Source of the DNA: Rhypophila decipiens
Lineage: Eukaryota; Ascomycota; Sordariomycetes; Sordariales; Naviculisporaceae
Direction: 5' to 3'
Assembly (NCBI GenBank): GCA_033297075.1
Contig: MU858097.1
Coordinates: forward strand, 1-64,000
Length of the DNA stretch: 64,000 bases
The notes below the pieces were generated by a model. The model was not told the DNA's origin, did not search any database, and saw nothing but the letters and a program-made list of their open reading frames with translations. A program made the position numbers and the translations under genes. Below are positions 20,711 through 32,111 of the stretch, piece after piece. Numbering within the stretch: position 1 is the first letter of the stretch; each line of letters starts with the position of its first letter.

Positions 20711-21664
20711 ATGCGCGACGAGCACCTGGATCGGTATCATCAAGAAGAGAGCTCAAATCAAAGCTCCCGATTACAGCAACCTGACCCGGACGAGATTCAA
20801 CCACTACTATTTGACCTGGTTCAAGCAGGTTATGTAGAGGCTGTTCGCTCGTTACTTCCACTTTGGAGCGACCGTTCGAAATCAGCGAATACAGCTCTAG
20901 GTGAGCTGGCCGCGTCTTCGGGATCAGTTGCTATGCTCCACTTACTCCTGACTCCAGACTTAATAAACGACCCGACCCGTTTCGCAAGGCTTGCTGCTCG
21001 TCACAGAAACGCGGAAGCGCTGGAGTATTTATTGAAATGCTGCTGTCTACAACGCCCTGGTTGTATATGCAGCATAGAGGCTGTCCTGGAGTCAGATTCA
21101 ATGGAGATATACCACATCTGGAAAAATTACATGGCCAGAGAATTGGAATCGGAGGAATGGCGTAACCACAACGCCGGATATTATTCCCTTGAATCCCTTT
21201 TTAAACTTGCGACCGGCCGTCCCGATAGGCAGCACGTCATTATCAACATGTTCGAAGACACGGGCCTCTTAAAAGCACTGCCAGAATATCATAGACACCG
21301 TACACTGCAATCTGTTGCAGATACAAACTTCTCGATTGGAATAGCGAAATATTTGCTCAAAGGCGGCGTCCTGGTGAATTATAAGCGAAGTGGCTCCCAT
21401 AATACAGCGCTTCGCTATGCCGCCAAAAGGGATACCGCCGATGCTGCCAAATTTATGAAGTTTCTCCTTCTTTGCGGTGCGAACTCGGGAAACACGGGTA
21501 AAAGGAAGATTGGAGACCAGAAGGGTGCGAAGAACATATCGAAGCATCTTGGAATGTCCTGGGACGAGCTAGTGGCCGAGACTGCGAAGCAGAGAGAACA
21601 AGTTCTAAGCCAGAAAGATCTCAGCCCGGACGAGGTTATAGAACAACTGGCCTCGTTGGTATGA
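20711..21664 (+). CDS. Ankyrin-repeat-like protein
   Basis: One exon of 317 residues from ATG 20711. Helical pairs such as DLVQAGYVEAVRSLLPLW, SGSVAMLHLLLTPDL, RHRNAEALEYLLKC and NTALRYAAKRDTADAAKFMKFLLLCGA have ankyrin spacing but few consensus TPLHxAA residues. No enzymatic domain is attached. It starts within a few hundred bases of the likely start of the divergent SNF2 gene. Confidence 0.65.
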   Translation: MRDEHLDRYHQEESSNQSSRLQQPDPDEIQPLLFDLVQAGYVEAVRSLLPLWSDRSKSANTALGELAASSGSVAMLHLLLTPDLINDPTRFARLAARHRNAEALEYLLKCCCLQRPGCICSIEAVLESDSMEIYHIWKNYMARELESEEWRNHNAGYYSLESLFKLATGRPDRQHVIINMFEDTGLLKALPEYHRHRTLQSVADTNFSIGIAKYLLKGGVLVNYKRSGSHNTALRYAAKRDTADAAKFMKFLLLCGANSGNTGKRKIGDQKGAKNISKHLGMSWDELVAETAKQREQVLSQKDLSPDEVIEQLASLV

Positions 21665-21914
21665 AGCTTCTTACACGGGGTTGCAAGGGTAATTTCATGT
21701 TAGTATATAGTTACTTAGCACTGCGCTCGCATTCCTCGATATGGAGGGACGACATTGCGATTTGACGGGGAAGACTGTTTCGGTGGATTAAACGTAGTTA
21801 CGGGGTCGACTTAGCTAAGGATTGCAGCATTGAGTTTCGGGATCTTTGCGGGGGCTAAAGTCAAAGGATGTTTTGCTTTTAAGAAGGAAAGCTGTGGTCA
21901 TTATAATCATCAAT
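21665..21914. other. Intergenic stretch before tRNA-Ala
   Basis: 250 bp without a coding frame or clear motif. Confidence 0.4.
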
Positions 21915-22005
21915 GGGTATGTGGTCTAGTGGTATGATTTTCGCTTCGCAAATTGTCCAACAGCTGCAATGTGAACGGTCCCCGGTTCAATCCCGGGCAT
22001 ATCCA
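21915..22005 (+). tRNA. tRNA-Ala (anticodon CGC), with intron
   Basis: Acceptor arms GGGTATG (21915-21921) and CATATCC (21998-22004) pair with a G3-U70 wobble, the alanine identity element. D arm GTCTAGTGGTATGAT, anticodon stem TTCGC/GTGAA, anticodon CGC at 21947-21949 and T arm CCCGG-TTCAATC-CCGGG are all present. A 19-nt intron (21951-21969) sits after position 37, the usual eukaryotic site. T runs follow from about 22008 as polymerase III terminator. The D arm is identical to that of tRNA-Pro at 59286. Confidence 0.9.
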
Positions 22006-22484
22006 GAGTTTTTGTCTTGTTTTTATTTTTCTTCCTTTTTCCTTTCTCGCTCCTGAGAATTTGGACTTTTCGTTTTCCGAGCCTGGATGGAAGCCGGTTT
22101 CATTACTTTCTTTACCTCTTCTTTCAGGTAATTCGGCTTTTGCTTTGATCTTCAGGCGTAGTAATATTTTTTTCGGTAGCCTGGCAATTATGGACACCGA
22201 ATCATCACCTGATATCGAATCGCAGGTCTCGTCTCTTAGGCAGAGCTGGTGAAGCGGATAGATAGCATCAGAAACAAAACATTCTAGTACGCTCATGTAA
22301 TATTAAGAGATGATAATGTCGTTTGTATTGCTGCTTCTCGGATTTGAACGCTAATGAAGATGCTTGCTAAGAAATGACTATACCCTATCATCTATGTTTC
22401 CTGTGCCGACTCTGCCGAGGCGGCCATGTATTCCTCCTCGGTCCTTGCCACTCGCTGCTCAGTAAACAGTGAAGGATCTGAATA

Positions 22485-23119
22485 TTACACCTTTGCTGGA
22501 GCAGTTTCTGGATCGAGAGATAAGTAAAACAGCTTTGAGCAGCTGTGGGTGACGGGTCCAGCCCCTGGACTTTCGTCGTCGTTGAAAGCCCTGTAGTCAC
22601 GCTTATCCTCATCCTCGCCTAATCTACACACCATAGAATCTTAGTTTTGTCCTAGAACAGCCGCGAGACGAGAGACATGGCCAAAATTGAACGCAAGGAA
22701 ATCGAAAAAGACGTGTCTTACCCAACCTCGGTCGTAGGCGGAAACAGCCGTGCCAGTCGGACGAGAACCCAGCTGAACGGTCCCCTCTCGGCAAACCGAC
22801 ACGTCTGCCACTCACTGTTCTCCCACCTCTGGTAGTCGCCTGACACATTACTAGCTTTCTTGACGCATATATCTCGCTCCGCAGGGACGTGATTGGGCTC
22901 GCTGCAATCAGTGTTGTTCTCGCAGTAAATGACGAGTGAGAGCCACTGTGTAGAAACCGGTCCCGTTTCGTAGATCCGGGGCGCGCAGTTGACTAGGTGC
23001 AGATCTCCCTTTGCGAAAGCGCGATCATTGCTCTGTCGGGTAACTGGGGGAGGAGCTGGAATAGCAACAACACCTTGCAATAATAGGAGCAGGACAGATA
23101 GAGATCGTGACAAGTTCAT
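22485..23119 (-). CDS. Small secreted protein
   Basis: Exons 23119-22722 and 22623-22485 (98-nt intron, GTAAGA donor) give 178 residues. Start chosen at 23119, where MNLSRSLSVLLLLLQGVVA forms a signal peptide; the frame is open further upstream. The mature part has paired cysteines (NCAPRIY, YCENNTDCSEP, DICVKK, QTCRF, HSCSKL) and an acidic tail, typical of secreted fungal proteins of unknown function. A run of 24 G lies about 100 bp upstream in its promoter. Confidence 0.65.
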
Positions 23120-23221
23120 GCTGTATCTAGATGATGTAAAACTGGTCGGTTCGGGAATGGGAGATGGAAAGGATTCTCGATGACGGAACAAATGTTATGT
23201 AGAAAGTACTGCGTGCTGGGC

Positions 23222-23245
23222 GGGGGGGGGGGGGGGGGGGGGGGG
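23222..23245 (+). repeat. Poly-G tract, 24 nt
   Basis: Uninterrupted run of 24 G (poly-C on the strand of the secreted-protein gene) within its promoter. Such tracts are length-unstable and error-prone in sequencing. Confidence 0.9.
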
Positions 23246-23581
23246 CAAAAACCAACACTGGCATTGCGGGGAAAATAATTATTAAGTAAATCTTTTGTGT
23301 TTTTTGTTTTCGCTGGCCCACGCAGCAATCCTCAGGAAAAGTCCACGGTCAGACATAAGGGGAAAAGAATACAATTAAATATCTCCCACTTTAGAGGCAG
23401 GTGTGATAACCTATAGTACCCAAGGTGGGTGTCGGACAGGAAAGGAAGGACGCTCAATGAGGAAGGTAAATCTTCTAAAGCTTATTCCCCACAAAGATTC
23501 TCACATTTGGGGCTTACATCAGCTCCCTCCCCGGCATCCAGAGTTACGTAGCCCGCTTGTTTTCAAAATTTCTTGTGCCAT

Positions 23582-25480
23582 TTATTCCCGCAGTTCATGA
23601 AACTGCAACCACAGCTGGTTACCCTTCGGCCCAGCAGAGAACCCTTCATCCTGCTCGAGGACCTTATCATTGCCATTCCTGTCCGCACCAACAAGCTCGA
23701 CAGAGTAGCGGAGATAGATCGCCGCAACCACGAGTTTGATAGCTGTCAAGTTCGATCCAAGTGTTAGCATAACTCTTCTCTTTTGCAATTCTTTTTGGGA
23801 TGATACCACGAGAAAAGCAACAGAGGCTAGGTAGACTCACAAACCAAAGCAAAGTTCTTGCCCAGACACATCCTCCCGCCGCTACCAAAAGCCCAGAACC
23901 ACCGTCTCATCTCAATCAATCGATCCTCATCGGCATCTATCCATCTGCGTGGAATCCATTCCTCCGGGCAGGGATAGACATTCTCATTGCGGTGTAAAGT
24001 ACAGGCATAAGACTGGACTCTCGTCCCTGGGGGGAGGGCATAGCCGTCTATGGTGCAACTAATTCCATTTCTTCCGTGTCCGCTGGTATTTGGGGCCGGG
24101 GGCGTGTATCGTGCCTGAGGTCCTCCCACGGGCGGGTATAACCGTAGTGTCTCGGTAATAACTGCCTCCAGGAGGGGCAAGGAGTCCAACTCTTTTAGCG
24201 AGACATTGGAAAAGATTTCCTTCAGCTCAGCAACACCGGTCACGGCCTGACTTGGGAGCAAGCTGGCCAGCTCAGCCCTCAACTGGGCTTGAATAGCCGG
24301 GTTCCTCGCAAGCTCGTAATGCAAAAAGGTCAACGCAATCCCGCTCGTCTCGATTGCTGCCACGGTCTCGTCGTACATGTCTGATGCGATCTGCAGGCGG
24401 TGGTCATACTTCTGCTCCTTCTCCGCCCTCCCGTCAGTACCTTCAAGTTGCCAGAAAGTCGGCCCCAGAGGGGGAGTAGGCGCATCAGTCATGAAACTTC
24501 TACTCCCAAACCGTCCATACTTCTCCTTGGCAATCGCAAAGATAGTAGGCCAGTTGAGGCCCATCAAAGAGGACGATGAGGAGATTACCTCAGCAGCACG
24601 ATCATACCTCTCTATGAAGTACTTCTCCAACGCTACCCGAGACCGTTCACACCACTCGGGCACAAGCCGTATTCCCATCCTCAATAAACCGTTCGTCAGC
24701 TTGGGTAACTCGACCTCCCAAAAGACGGTATACGGCCTCGGCGCAAAAAAGTGATACAAAAGCCAGTTTCTAGCTTCTGAATCGCCAACAAAATTCGTGC
24801 CGAGGTCTTCGCCCAGCTGATAGGCAGTAAATGAATCAAGCGAGTAGGCGTAATTCAGAGGGTGAATATCTACCGGTGTTTTTTGATCCGCACTATGTTG
24901 AAGTATCGGAAAGAGATTATTGAAGATTACGTTTGCTGTAGTCTGGGGGATTGCTTGGGCCGCGAGGATCGTGGATTTAGAATACGCTTGAGTCAAGAGT
25001 TTCTTGCGCTGGTAGTGTTCTCTCGAGGAGCGGGTTGTGAAGATGTTGTCTACCCTGTACGTTTTCCCATCGAGCCAGTCAGTCTGGGTTGGGTTTAAGG
25101 AGGGTGGTGGGAGAGCTAATGACATACCCGAAATTGGAGAAGCGGTTAAAGTACCACTCTGTCTTGGGGAAATCGCCATTGTATATAGTTTTCAGGCCGT
25201 CGCTGGAGTTGACGCTCACTTCGTTTGGTCCGAGAAGCACCAACGGGCCATGTTTGGCGTGCAGCTTTTGGACTGCTCTGTTTTCTGTGTTGGTGTACTT
25301 GATGTAGAAGCTGTAAAGGGGCAGGATCCGGGCATGCCATCTTGCAGCTGGGATCTTGGCAAATGGTGAGAGGATCAAAGGATAAATAAGAAAGTTGTAG
25401 AGTCCAAGAAATGTAGAAACTATGGCTGCCGCAAAGGCCACGGATATGACCAACAGACTGGGCTCGAATGACAACGCCAT
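23582..25480 (-). CDS. Cytochrome P450 monooxygenase
   Basis: Exons 25480-25128, 25054-23841 and 23742-23582 give 575 residues with consistent phase. An N-terminal hydrophobic anchor (about 9-30) targets it to the ER. Landmarks: IFTTRSSREH in the early helix region, ETSGIALTFLHYEL in helix I (the usual A/G-G-x-D/E-T core is changed), ETLRLYPP for ExxR, PEEWIPRRW, and the heme loop FGSGGRMCLGKNFA with the Cys ligand. The last splice is fixed by reading GKNFALVSIKLVVAAIYLRY. Its substrate is unknown; it resembles fungal secondary-metabolism P450s. It is about 12 kb from the peptide cluster, so a link is not supported. Confidence 0.9.
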
Positions 25481-26596
25481 GTTGAGTAACTTAATAAGGT
25501 TCGTGAAAGTTCCACAGCGTAATGACAAAGGTAGTGTGAAAGAAAGGCAAAGGCCATATTTCCAAGCCACGATCCCAGACCCCCAGGGGCCAGATTTATA
25601 TGTTGTAACACCCATCCTGTCTTATCTCCAACGCGGGGAAAGATACACGTTAGATGTATATGTATGCAACCATGCAGCAAGCATGGAATATTTACATCTC
25701 AGCCATCCTATCAGAGTGCCTGTACCGGTTCATCAATATGCCAAGGCTGCATGCAAGGTGCCTTTTCACAGGTGATACTTGGTTCGGCCAACGGGATGAA
25801 GAATAATCGTATATTTTAACTCGAAATGGTTTGAACTGCACTGGCAGTTGATGCACGTTATACGTATGTGCCTGGGGGGTGGGAGTTGAATGGTCGGAGC
25901 AGCGAACTCGATGAAGTCAACAGGTAGAATTAGCTGGAGCAAGGCTTACTGACCTGAGCAGAAGAGCGATATACCCTGGCTGTCCTAGAACTCGAATTTA
26001 CAGGATCCTATAGAAGCCGGATCAAGTAAATTTGACTCCCCTTTTGCAATGCGTACTTCAGTTAATGTGTTCTCCGTCTCCCATATGTTCCACCTCAGCT
26101 TCCCATGTGTATTCTTACGTACGAATGGGCGCACCGTACGGCATAATACCGTATCGCGGGTCTTCGTTCTGCCCCGTCAGACGCGCTAGCAGTTTCAGTG
26201 GTAACGAGGTCCTGCCCCGCCAGACGCGCTAGCTGTTTCAGTGGGCTGAACTTCCACCGCGTCGGTTGCCAAGACCCTCCGACGCCAGAAAATGGCTCAT
26301 TTTCACGTCTAATTCCGCCAACATGACCCATTTCTTGTATACTAGAAACCCTTGCATGCACATGTCAGCCACTAGCTACTGGGCGGGACAGAAGTTCAGA
26401 ACGCGTCAAGGAAAAAGCCAGGCGGTCAATTCTCATCTCCAACAACCGTTCAGCTCAATCGGCCCTCCCCTCACTGCGTCCTCGGTCTGTTAACCTCTTG
26501 GTCACGTCGAAAATATCGGGCTTCTACTGCAGCTCTCCCAGTCCTCCTCCATCTCTTTGCCCTCTCGTCCTTTAGTCGGGTTGTCGCGTCTTCAAG
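25481..26596. other. Intergenic region between divergent P450 and F-box/ankyrin genes
   Basis: About 1.1 kb that holds both promoters. Apart from one direct repeat (26169-26244) and a CT-rich leader just before the ankyrin gene start, nothing is recognised. Confidence 0.5.
26169..26244. repeat. 33-bp direct repeat
   Basis: Copies at 26169-26201 and 26212-26244, both starting CTGCCCCG and ending TTTCAGTGG, differ at two positions. Lies in the promoter of the F-box/ankyrin gene. Confidence 0.85.
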
Positions 26597-29500
26597 ATGC
26601 CGTCCATCATGTCAATGCCGGCTGAGCTGGCCATCATGATTGTGGAAAACGTCGTCAGCTTAGGAGACCTATCGGCTATTGGACGAACATGCCGCAGATA
26701 CCACGACATCGCTGACCCAGTCCTCTACCAACGAGCTCTCGCAGATTCGGACTGGGAGGTCGACCTCCTTCTCTGGGCTATCGAAAGAAAGTGCCCACAA
26801 ACCCTGGCCAAGGCCCTTTCCGCTGGATTCAACCCAGACATAGTTGTCGAAATACCTCTGAGCCATAGGGAGTGGAAAAGAGGCGAAACCAGGTTTTGGA
26901 GACAGTCTCGGCAAAGAATCGATGCAAGGTCTCATTCCGTCGTTCCTCGACTGGACCTAAATTTCACCAGCACTTACGACGCGGATATTGAGAATCATGA
27001 TCGATATCAGCCCGCCCCCGTGCGAGGAGTGCCAGAAATTACCCCCGAAGATCGTGCCGGCATGGAAGACCGCGCTTCCGATCAGTGGGCGAACGAGATA
27101 AATGACGCTCATCCGCGGCGAATCAACCGCAGTCAGCCAGATCCTATGAGACAGGTGGTCGTGAGCTCCATGCCCCTGCATGTCGCTGCCCAGGAGGGCC
27201 TGACCGAGATGATTGAGCTGCTGTTGGGCACACAGCCTTCCCGGGACCAAATTGATCAGCTTCCCATGGGCTGCTGTAGCTGCTATTCTCCAGCGTCTCT
27301 CACAGAGACTTTGGAGAATGTCGTTGAAAACTGCAACTTAATGGAAGGTGGAGAGCTCAACGTCGTTCCTACCGCACTCCATCTGGCCGTCTGCCATGGT
27401 CACTACGAGAGTGCCAAATGGCTGATCCTCCACGGGGCCAACGTTTTCGACGGGGGATTCTCGCCTTTTCATACGGCAGCCGCCTCTGGACAAGAAGATA
27501 TCCTGCGCCTAATAGTTGAGCGATTAAACAAGGCTTATGCTAGGCCCGACCAACCTCTCTCGGCCTTGGTGAACTGGAGGGACCAGAATGAACTCACTCC
27601 CCTGTATCATGCCGTAGCGAATGGCCACTGGGACACTGCAGTTCCGTATCTTATTGCTCAGGGAGCAGATCCAAACCCAGAGGTCTCATACAAACTATAC
27701 GATCTCGACTCAGGTCCCCCGCCCGATAACACCTCCAACGGGACACCGTCACGCGACGAGTATGGGGTCGTAATCTCTTTGTTTGCTGAACTCTGTCGAG
27801 TTGGTCGTTTCGAAGATGCCTCTAAGCTTTTCGACCGAATGGACGCATCGGCAATTAAGAACCTGACCGGACCTCGCGTTTCCAAAAATCCAGATCCCAG
27901 TGATGATCCGCCATCGTCGACGGACCCAGATTCCACGTCGTTTGTCATTCCTCTTCTGCATATCTGCTGCATGCAGCCTCTGCGAGACTCTCGGCGAATA
28001 TTTCTACCGATTGATGATATGCCCTTGGAAGACATGAGGGAGAGATGGCGGCCGGTGATCCTCAAGAAGCTGATCGCTACTGTTGGCTTAGACGTCAACT
28101 CGCCATGGGGTCTTGGCGAGGACCCGGAAAGCACCCCGCTGATGGTTGCCGCTCGCCATGGTTGCCTCACGGCCATCAAAGCGCTATTAGACTTGGGCGC
28201 CAATGTCCGGATCAGGAATCAGCAAGGCAGGAACCCTGCCATGCTTGCAATGATACAGCGAGCCCGCTACGACAGTTCCGTGTCCAGTGATCATGATGCG
28301 CGGCCCACCATGGACGTTTCAGACCCCGAGTTCACTGAGATGCCCTTTCTTACGTCCTCGATGACCCGTATCCCACTCTGTCAACTAATATCAGTCCTCG
28401 ACCTTCTTGTTGCTTCAGGAATTCCCGTCAACGAGGAAGACCGGGAAGGCATGACAGCCCTTCATTTCTTTTTCCACGGCCGTCCTCCACAACGATTCGT
28501 CCCTGTCTATAAGCACACGGTGCCAGAGAACCGGCGGTACCATCTGTTGGACAACCGGTACCGTCGTCTTTCCCCGGAAGAAGGGAGGCTCCTCAAGTAC
28601 GTACTTAATCGGGGAGCAGACCCGACTGTGAATGCCGGCGTTCGAGACAGATCAGTACTGTGGACAGTATTTGCTGGTCCGTGGTCCTCCGCTTGTGGAG
28701 TTCTCCTGAGTAGTCGATTCGGCCCAGACATCATCCGCTTCTTTGAGAACAACCCCGATCAGCTCCGTGATATGTTCTTGCATGTTGTGGAGCAGCATGC
28801 GGCTGCCAACCCTTGGCCGGCGGTTTTGATCGAGTCCTTCGTCGAGTCTCTCGAAAGGCTTTTGGATATGGATCACTCTGAGCGTCTGACTTACGACACA
28901 CGGCTGCTTTTCCAGCTTCTAGCGACAAAACGGAAAAACGCAAACGCGTCGCGGCGGGCAGCCAGATGTCTGGCTCAACGGATGGTTGATAGCGGCCGCC
29001 TCGAGTTTAAAACTCCCTCTCAAGCAACCACCCTTTTTCAGTTTGCAGTTTCGCGATCCGCCTGGCATTTGGCCAGCAAATTGATCAGCCATGTCGATCT
29101 CGCCTGTGAAGGACCAGCCACGATCGCTGTCATTTCCTCTTTGGCCAGTACAGTAGTCCCCGGGCCCTTTTCTGGACCCCCTCGGATGCAACGTGAGGTT
29201 GGTTTATGGGACTTTATCACCCGTGTTGTTGATGCCGGTTTTGACGTCCATTGGCGCCCACGCGCTGATGATAAGATTCACGTCGAGTATCTTGCCCTAC
29301 GTAAAGCTGGATACCAAACCAAGTCTATTTTATCTTGGGCCATCTTCAGGAGATGGGCTCCCTTGGTCGAGTTCATGCTCAACAGGCAGCCTATCCGCGA
29401 AAGTGCAACCGCCGCCAAGAGCACATACCTCCATGAAGTCTTCTCCGCGCACGTGATGTTCAAGCCTTGGTCGCAACCCGGCTTGACCGGTTACAACTAC

Positions 29501-29836
29501 CGTCCCACCTCCAATGATCCAAAAGGCCACAAACAAGACGTTCGAATCCTCAATCGCATAATTGGGACACTGCTCGCCTCCGGAGCAGACACCACGGCAA
29601 AGAACAGCGAAGGGCAGCTCCCGATTGATGTCCTCAAGGCTGGTATTTTGGAAAGCCAGCAAGAAGAACCAAATCCGTACAGCATCTGGTTCGAGCGGCT
29701 GACTCGTCACCTGAACGATTCGGACGAATCAATAGCCAACTTGAACGGTTCAAGTCAGGTGGCGGCGGAATATTACGACGAGACAAGCAGTGAGAGTGAG
29801 AGTGAGAGTGAGAGAAAGAGTGCACCAAAAGCCTAA
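26597..29836 (+). CDS. F-box/ankyrin-repeat protein
   Basis: One exon of 1079 residues. Residues about 6-45 (MPAELAIMIVENVVSLGDLSAIGRTCRRYHDIADPVLYQ in outline) form an F-box-like helix set; the rest holds scattered ankyrin repeats such as PLHVAAQEGLTEMIELLLG, ALHLAVCHGHYESAKWLILHGAN, TPLYHAVANGHWDTAVPYL, TPLMVAARHGCLTAIKALLDLGAN and ASGADTTAKNSEGQLPIDVL. F-box proteins recruit targets to SCF ubiquitin ligases; ankyrins would bind the target. The C-terminus ends in a Ser-Glu run made by a GTGAGA microsatellite. A frameshifted paralogue lies at 34623-37061. Confidence 0.85.
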   Translation: MPSIMSMPAELAIMIVENVVSLGDLSAIGRTCRRYHDIADPVLYQRALADSDWEVDLLLWAIERKCPQTLAKALSAGFNPDIVVEIPLSHREWKRGETRFWRQSRQRIDARSHSVVPRLDLNFTSTYDADIENHDRYQPAPVRGVPEITPEDRAGMEDRASDQWANEINDAHPRRINRSQPDPMRQVVVSSMPLHVAAQEGLTEMIELLLGTQPSRDQIDQLPMGCCSCYSPASLTETLENVVENCNLMEGGELNVVPTALHLAVCHGHYESAKWLILHGANVFDGGFSPFHTAAASGQEDILRLIVERLNKAYARPDQPLSALVNWRDQNELTPLYHAVANGHWDTAVPYLIAQGADPNPEVSYKLYDLDSGPPPDNTSNGTPSRDEYGVVISLFAELCRVGRFEDASKLFDRMDASAIKNLTGPRVSKNPDPSDDPPSSTDPDSTSFVIPLLHICCMQPLRDSRRIFLPIDDMPLEDMRERWRPVILKKLIATVGLDVNSPWGLGEDPESTPLMVAARHGCLTAIKALLDLGANVRIRNQQGRNPAMLAMIQRARYDSSVSSDHDARPTMDVSDPEFTEMPFLTSSMTRIPLCQLISVLDLLVASGIPVNEEDREGMTALHFFFHGRPPQRFVPVYKHTVPENRRYHLLDNRYRRLSPEEGRLLKYVLNRGADPTVNAGVRDRSVLWTVFAGPWSSACGVLLSSRFGPDIIRFFENNPDQLRDMFLHVVEQHAAANPWPAVLIESFVESLERLLDMDHSERLTYDTRLLFQLLATKRKNANASRRAARCLAQRMVDSGRLEFKTPSQATTLFQFAVSRSAWHLASKLISHVDLACEGPATIAVISSLASTVVPGPFSGPPRMQREVGLWDFITRVVDAGFDVHWRPRADDKIHVEYLALRKAGYQTKSILSWAIFRRWAPLVEFMLNRQPIRESATAAKSTYLHEVFSAHVMFKPWSQPGLTGYNYRPTSNDPKGHKQDVRILNRIIGTLLASGADTTAKNSEGQLPIDVLKAGILESQQEEPNPYSIWFERLTRHLNDSDESIANLNGSSQVAAEYYDETSSESESESERKSAPKA

Positions 29837-29839
29837 ACA

Positions 29840-31197
29840 CCTCGGTCTCGTGTGACGGTGTGCTCGGAAGGATCACGAAAATGTAGGTTTTCCAGCTCCA
29901 GATTCTAGTAACGGCAGCCTGACTCGCGAAGTGATGACCGCATTCTAGATATCCTGGATGCCGGTACACTTGGACACCTCTGTGTCGCAAAGTGTAGAGA
30001 CGAGCTGCAGAGTTTACGGTCCAAGATCAACTCGAACTGCAACAAGCAGACAGACCTCATTGTTTACGCAGACATCGCATATCCTGCCAGCTTCATCCTG
30101 GATCACTACATCTATCAGTACGATATATCGTGCTACAAAGACAGGTATTTGACGCGGATTGTCCCTTTATATACACAGTACCTGACAGATTCTGGTCTGA
30201 AATAGAAACACCGGCCAGCTCTGTGATCTGTACCTAGGGGGTCTACGCAATCAGTCCAAGCAGCCCGACCAGTGCTCTGATTGCATCTTGGGCGTTCTGA
30301 CAGTTCAGCTAGGTTCTCCTGTAGGATATGAAAAGGAAGCTGAGACACAATTCTCTTCACTCCGGTCAAAATGTGGAACCGCAGCCATGTCTTACACCTT
30401 TACGAAGACCACCTATGGCGCCACTACCGCGAGAACGATCACCACGTCAAAGCTGACGAGCAGTTCAACCACGACTCCCACATCTAAAGCTACCTCTTCG
30501 ACAAAAACAAAGGGGTCAGTTCTCCCGTCCGCAACCTGTTCACGATCCTACACGGTTGTACAAAACGATACATGTAGCAGTATCGGACTTGCGCAAAAGG
30601 CCTCAACTTATGACATTGTCACAGTAAACTCTCTCAAAATTTTCTGCAACGATCTCCCCAAACCGGGATCGAAGATTTGTCTTCCCCCAGTTTGCACTCC
30701 TTATCGTATCTTGGTGGGAGATTCTTGTACAGGGATTGCCACCAAGTGGAGTGTCACCGTCGACGAACTTATTTCCTGGAATCCCATCTTCAGCTTTAAC
30801 TACGCCAATATTGACAGGTGGTGGGACTTTTTCATATGTGTTGGGTACGTACAGGTCCCATTTGAACACATCCACTCTAAATGAGCACAGTTCGGGGCAA
30901 ATACTCGTTCCATACATGGACGCTAATGACCACTTGACGTGGAACAGCCGAGGTACTGGTGCACCTTCGACAATACGAACGATCACCTCGAGCCCCAGTA
31001 AAACCACCAGCGACCCGCCACAACAGTCAGTCACAGCAAGGCCACCACAGGCGGAGAAGCCCCCTGCCCCGGGTTCCATAAGCTCATGCAAGCGCTGGCG
31101 TGATGCAGAGGACGGCATAGACCCAGAGACTGGCCTTGACAATTCTTCACTCAAAAGCCTCGGGCCGTCCACAGACGACAATCGTATCCGCCCTTAA
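29840..31197 (+). CDS. LysM-domain secreted protein, 5' end not found
   Basis: Coding blocks at about 29840-29890, 29950-30144, 30255-30844 and 30891-31197. The second block has GTLGHLCVAKC and YPASFILDHYI, the third ECSDC-like QCSDCILGVLTVQLGSPVGY, a Thr/Ser linker, then LysM units (CSRSYTVVQNDTCSSIGLAQKAS and YRILVGDSCTGIATKWSVTVDELISWNP). This is the layout of fungal multi-LysM proteins that bind chitin. The first block runs straight into the stop codon of the ankyrin gene, so no signal peptide is visible, and the join between blocks two and three does not keep phase with any simple splice. The gene may be broken, or a five-G run at 30237-30241 may be miscounted. The final intron (46 nt) is clean. 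Confidence 0.6.
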
Positions 31198-32111
31198 CCA
31201 ACGAGCCGGTAGGTAATTAACAACTAGGCGTGATATACGGCAGTATTTAGTGATCTCTGTGACTATGCAGCTAACGTCGTCTATTTTAAATTGAACATTT
31301 CATGATCTCCTCAGCTCAGCAGGATAGCATCTCAATATCGACTGTCTGGATGTTGGCTTGTTGGTAACAGTTATTTGTGCTTCATGCGGTTGGTGAGAAT
31401 ACCCGGTTACCCCTGAGCTATACACGACGACATGCATCAGCTGATCTAGTGCTGTCCAAAGAAATAGGAAATACAACGAAATGAGGCAATGTTACTACGA
31501 ACTGGAAGGAGAGATGCGATCCGGATATGTGGGTATTTCTAGCCGATATTTTTGGGAGATTGATGGTGGGAACGAACGAGTCTTAAGAAAGCGTTTCCTG
31601 ATCTACCATATCGTGGAAAGCCTGAGAGCAACACTATCAAGAGTGTTGTTTCTCCATATTATTAACCACTCGTAGCTTCAGTTAATCAAGACTCTCAGCC
31701 ATTTACTGAAATTGAATCTGGAGTTCTAGACTTCGGTCACCAACACACACGAGGTGTTGTGAATTCAAAATAGCCGGTGTTTGTTGGTCAGCTGGCATCC
31801 AGCCTATGCTTCTACAGAGATCTCTAGGGACTTTGCTAAACATAGAACAAGCATGTGACGTTCTCCCTGTGGTACAGTCACGGCATTACATGACAATGAG
31901 AGCTTACACTCCACGTATATCTACGCCTTGTTCTCTTCAACACAGTCAAGGGGTCTCCGGTGTCCGCATATCATACCACACAGTTCCAGACACCGAGAGG
32001 AACCCATCCTAGCTACGTTCCCTTCATCCGCCCACAGAAAGGTTGATCTTCCAGAAGAAAACCCAAATTCCATCCTCCAAGTTCAACAATCTGAACCAAA
32101 AGCGAAGCTAA
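31198..32111. other. Intergenic region
   Basis: About 0.9 kb without a supported gene. The last 150 bp are the leader of the next gene. Confidence 0.4.

Noticed and set aside
23582..25480. P450 as part of the peptide cluster
   Set aside because: It is about 12 kb away behind a helicase and a DnaJC28-domain gene, with no evidence of linkage.
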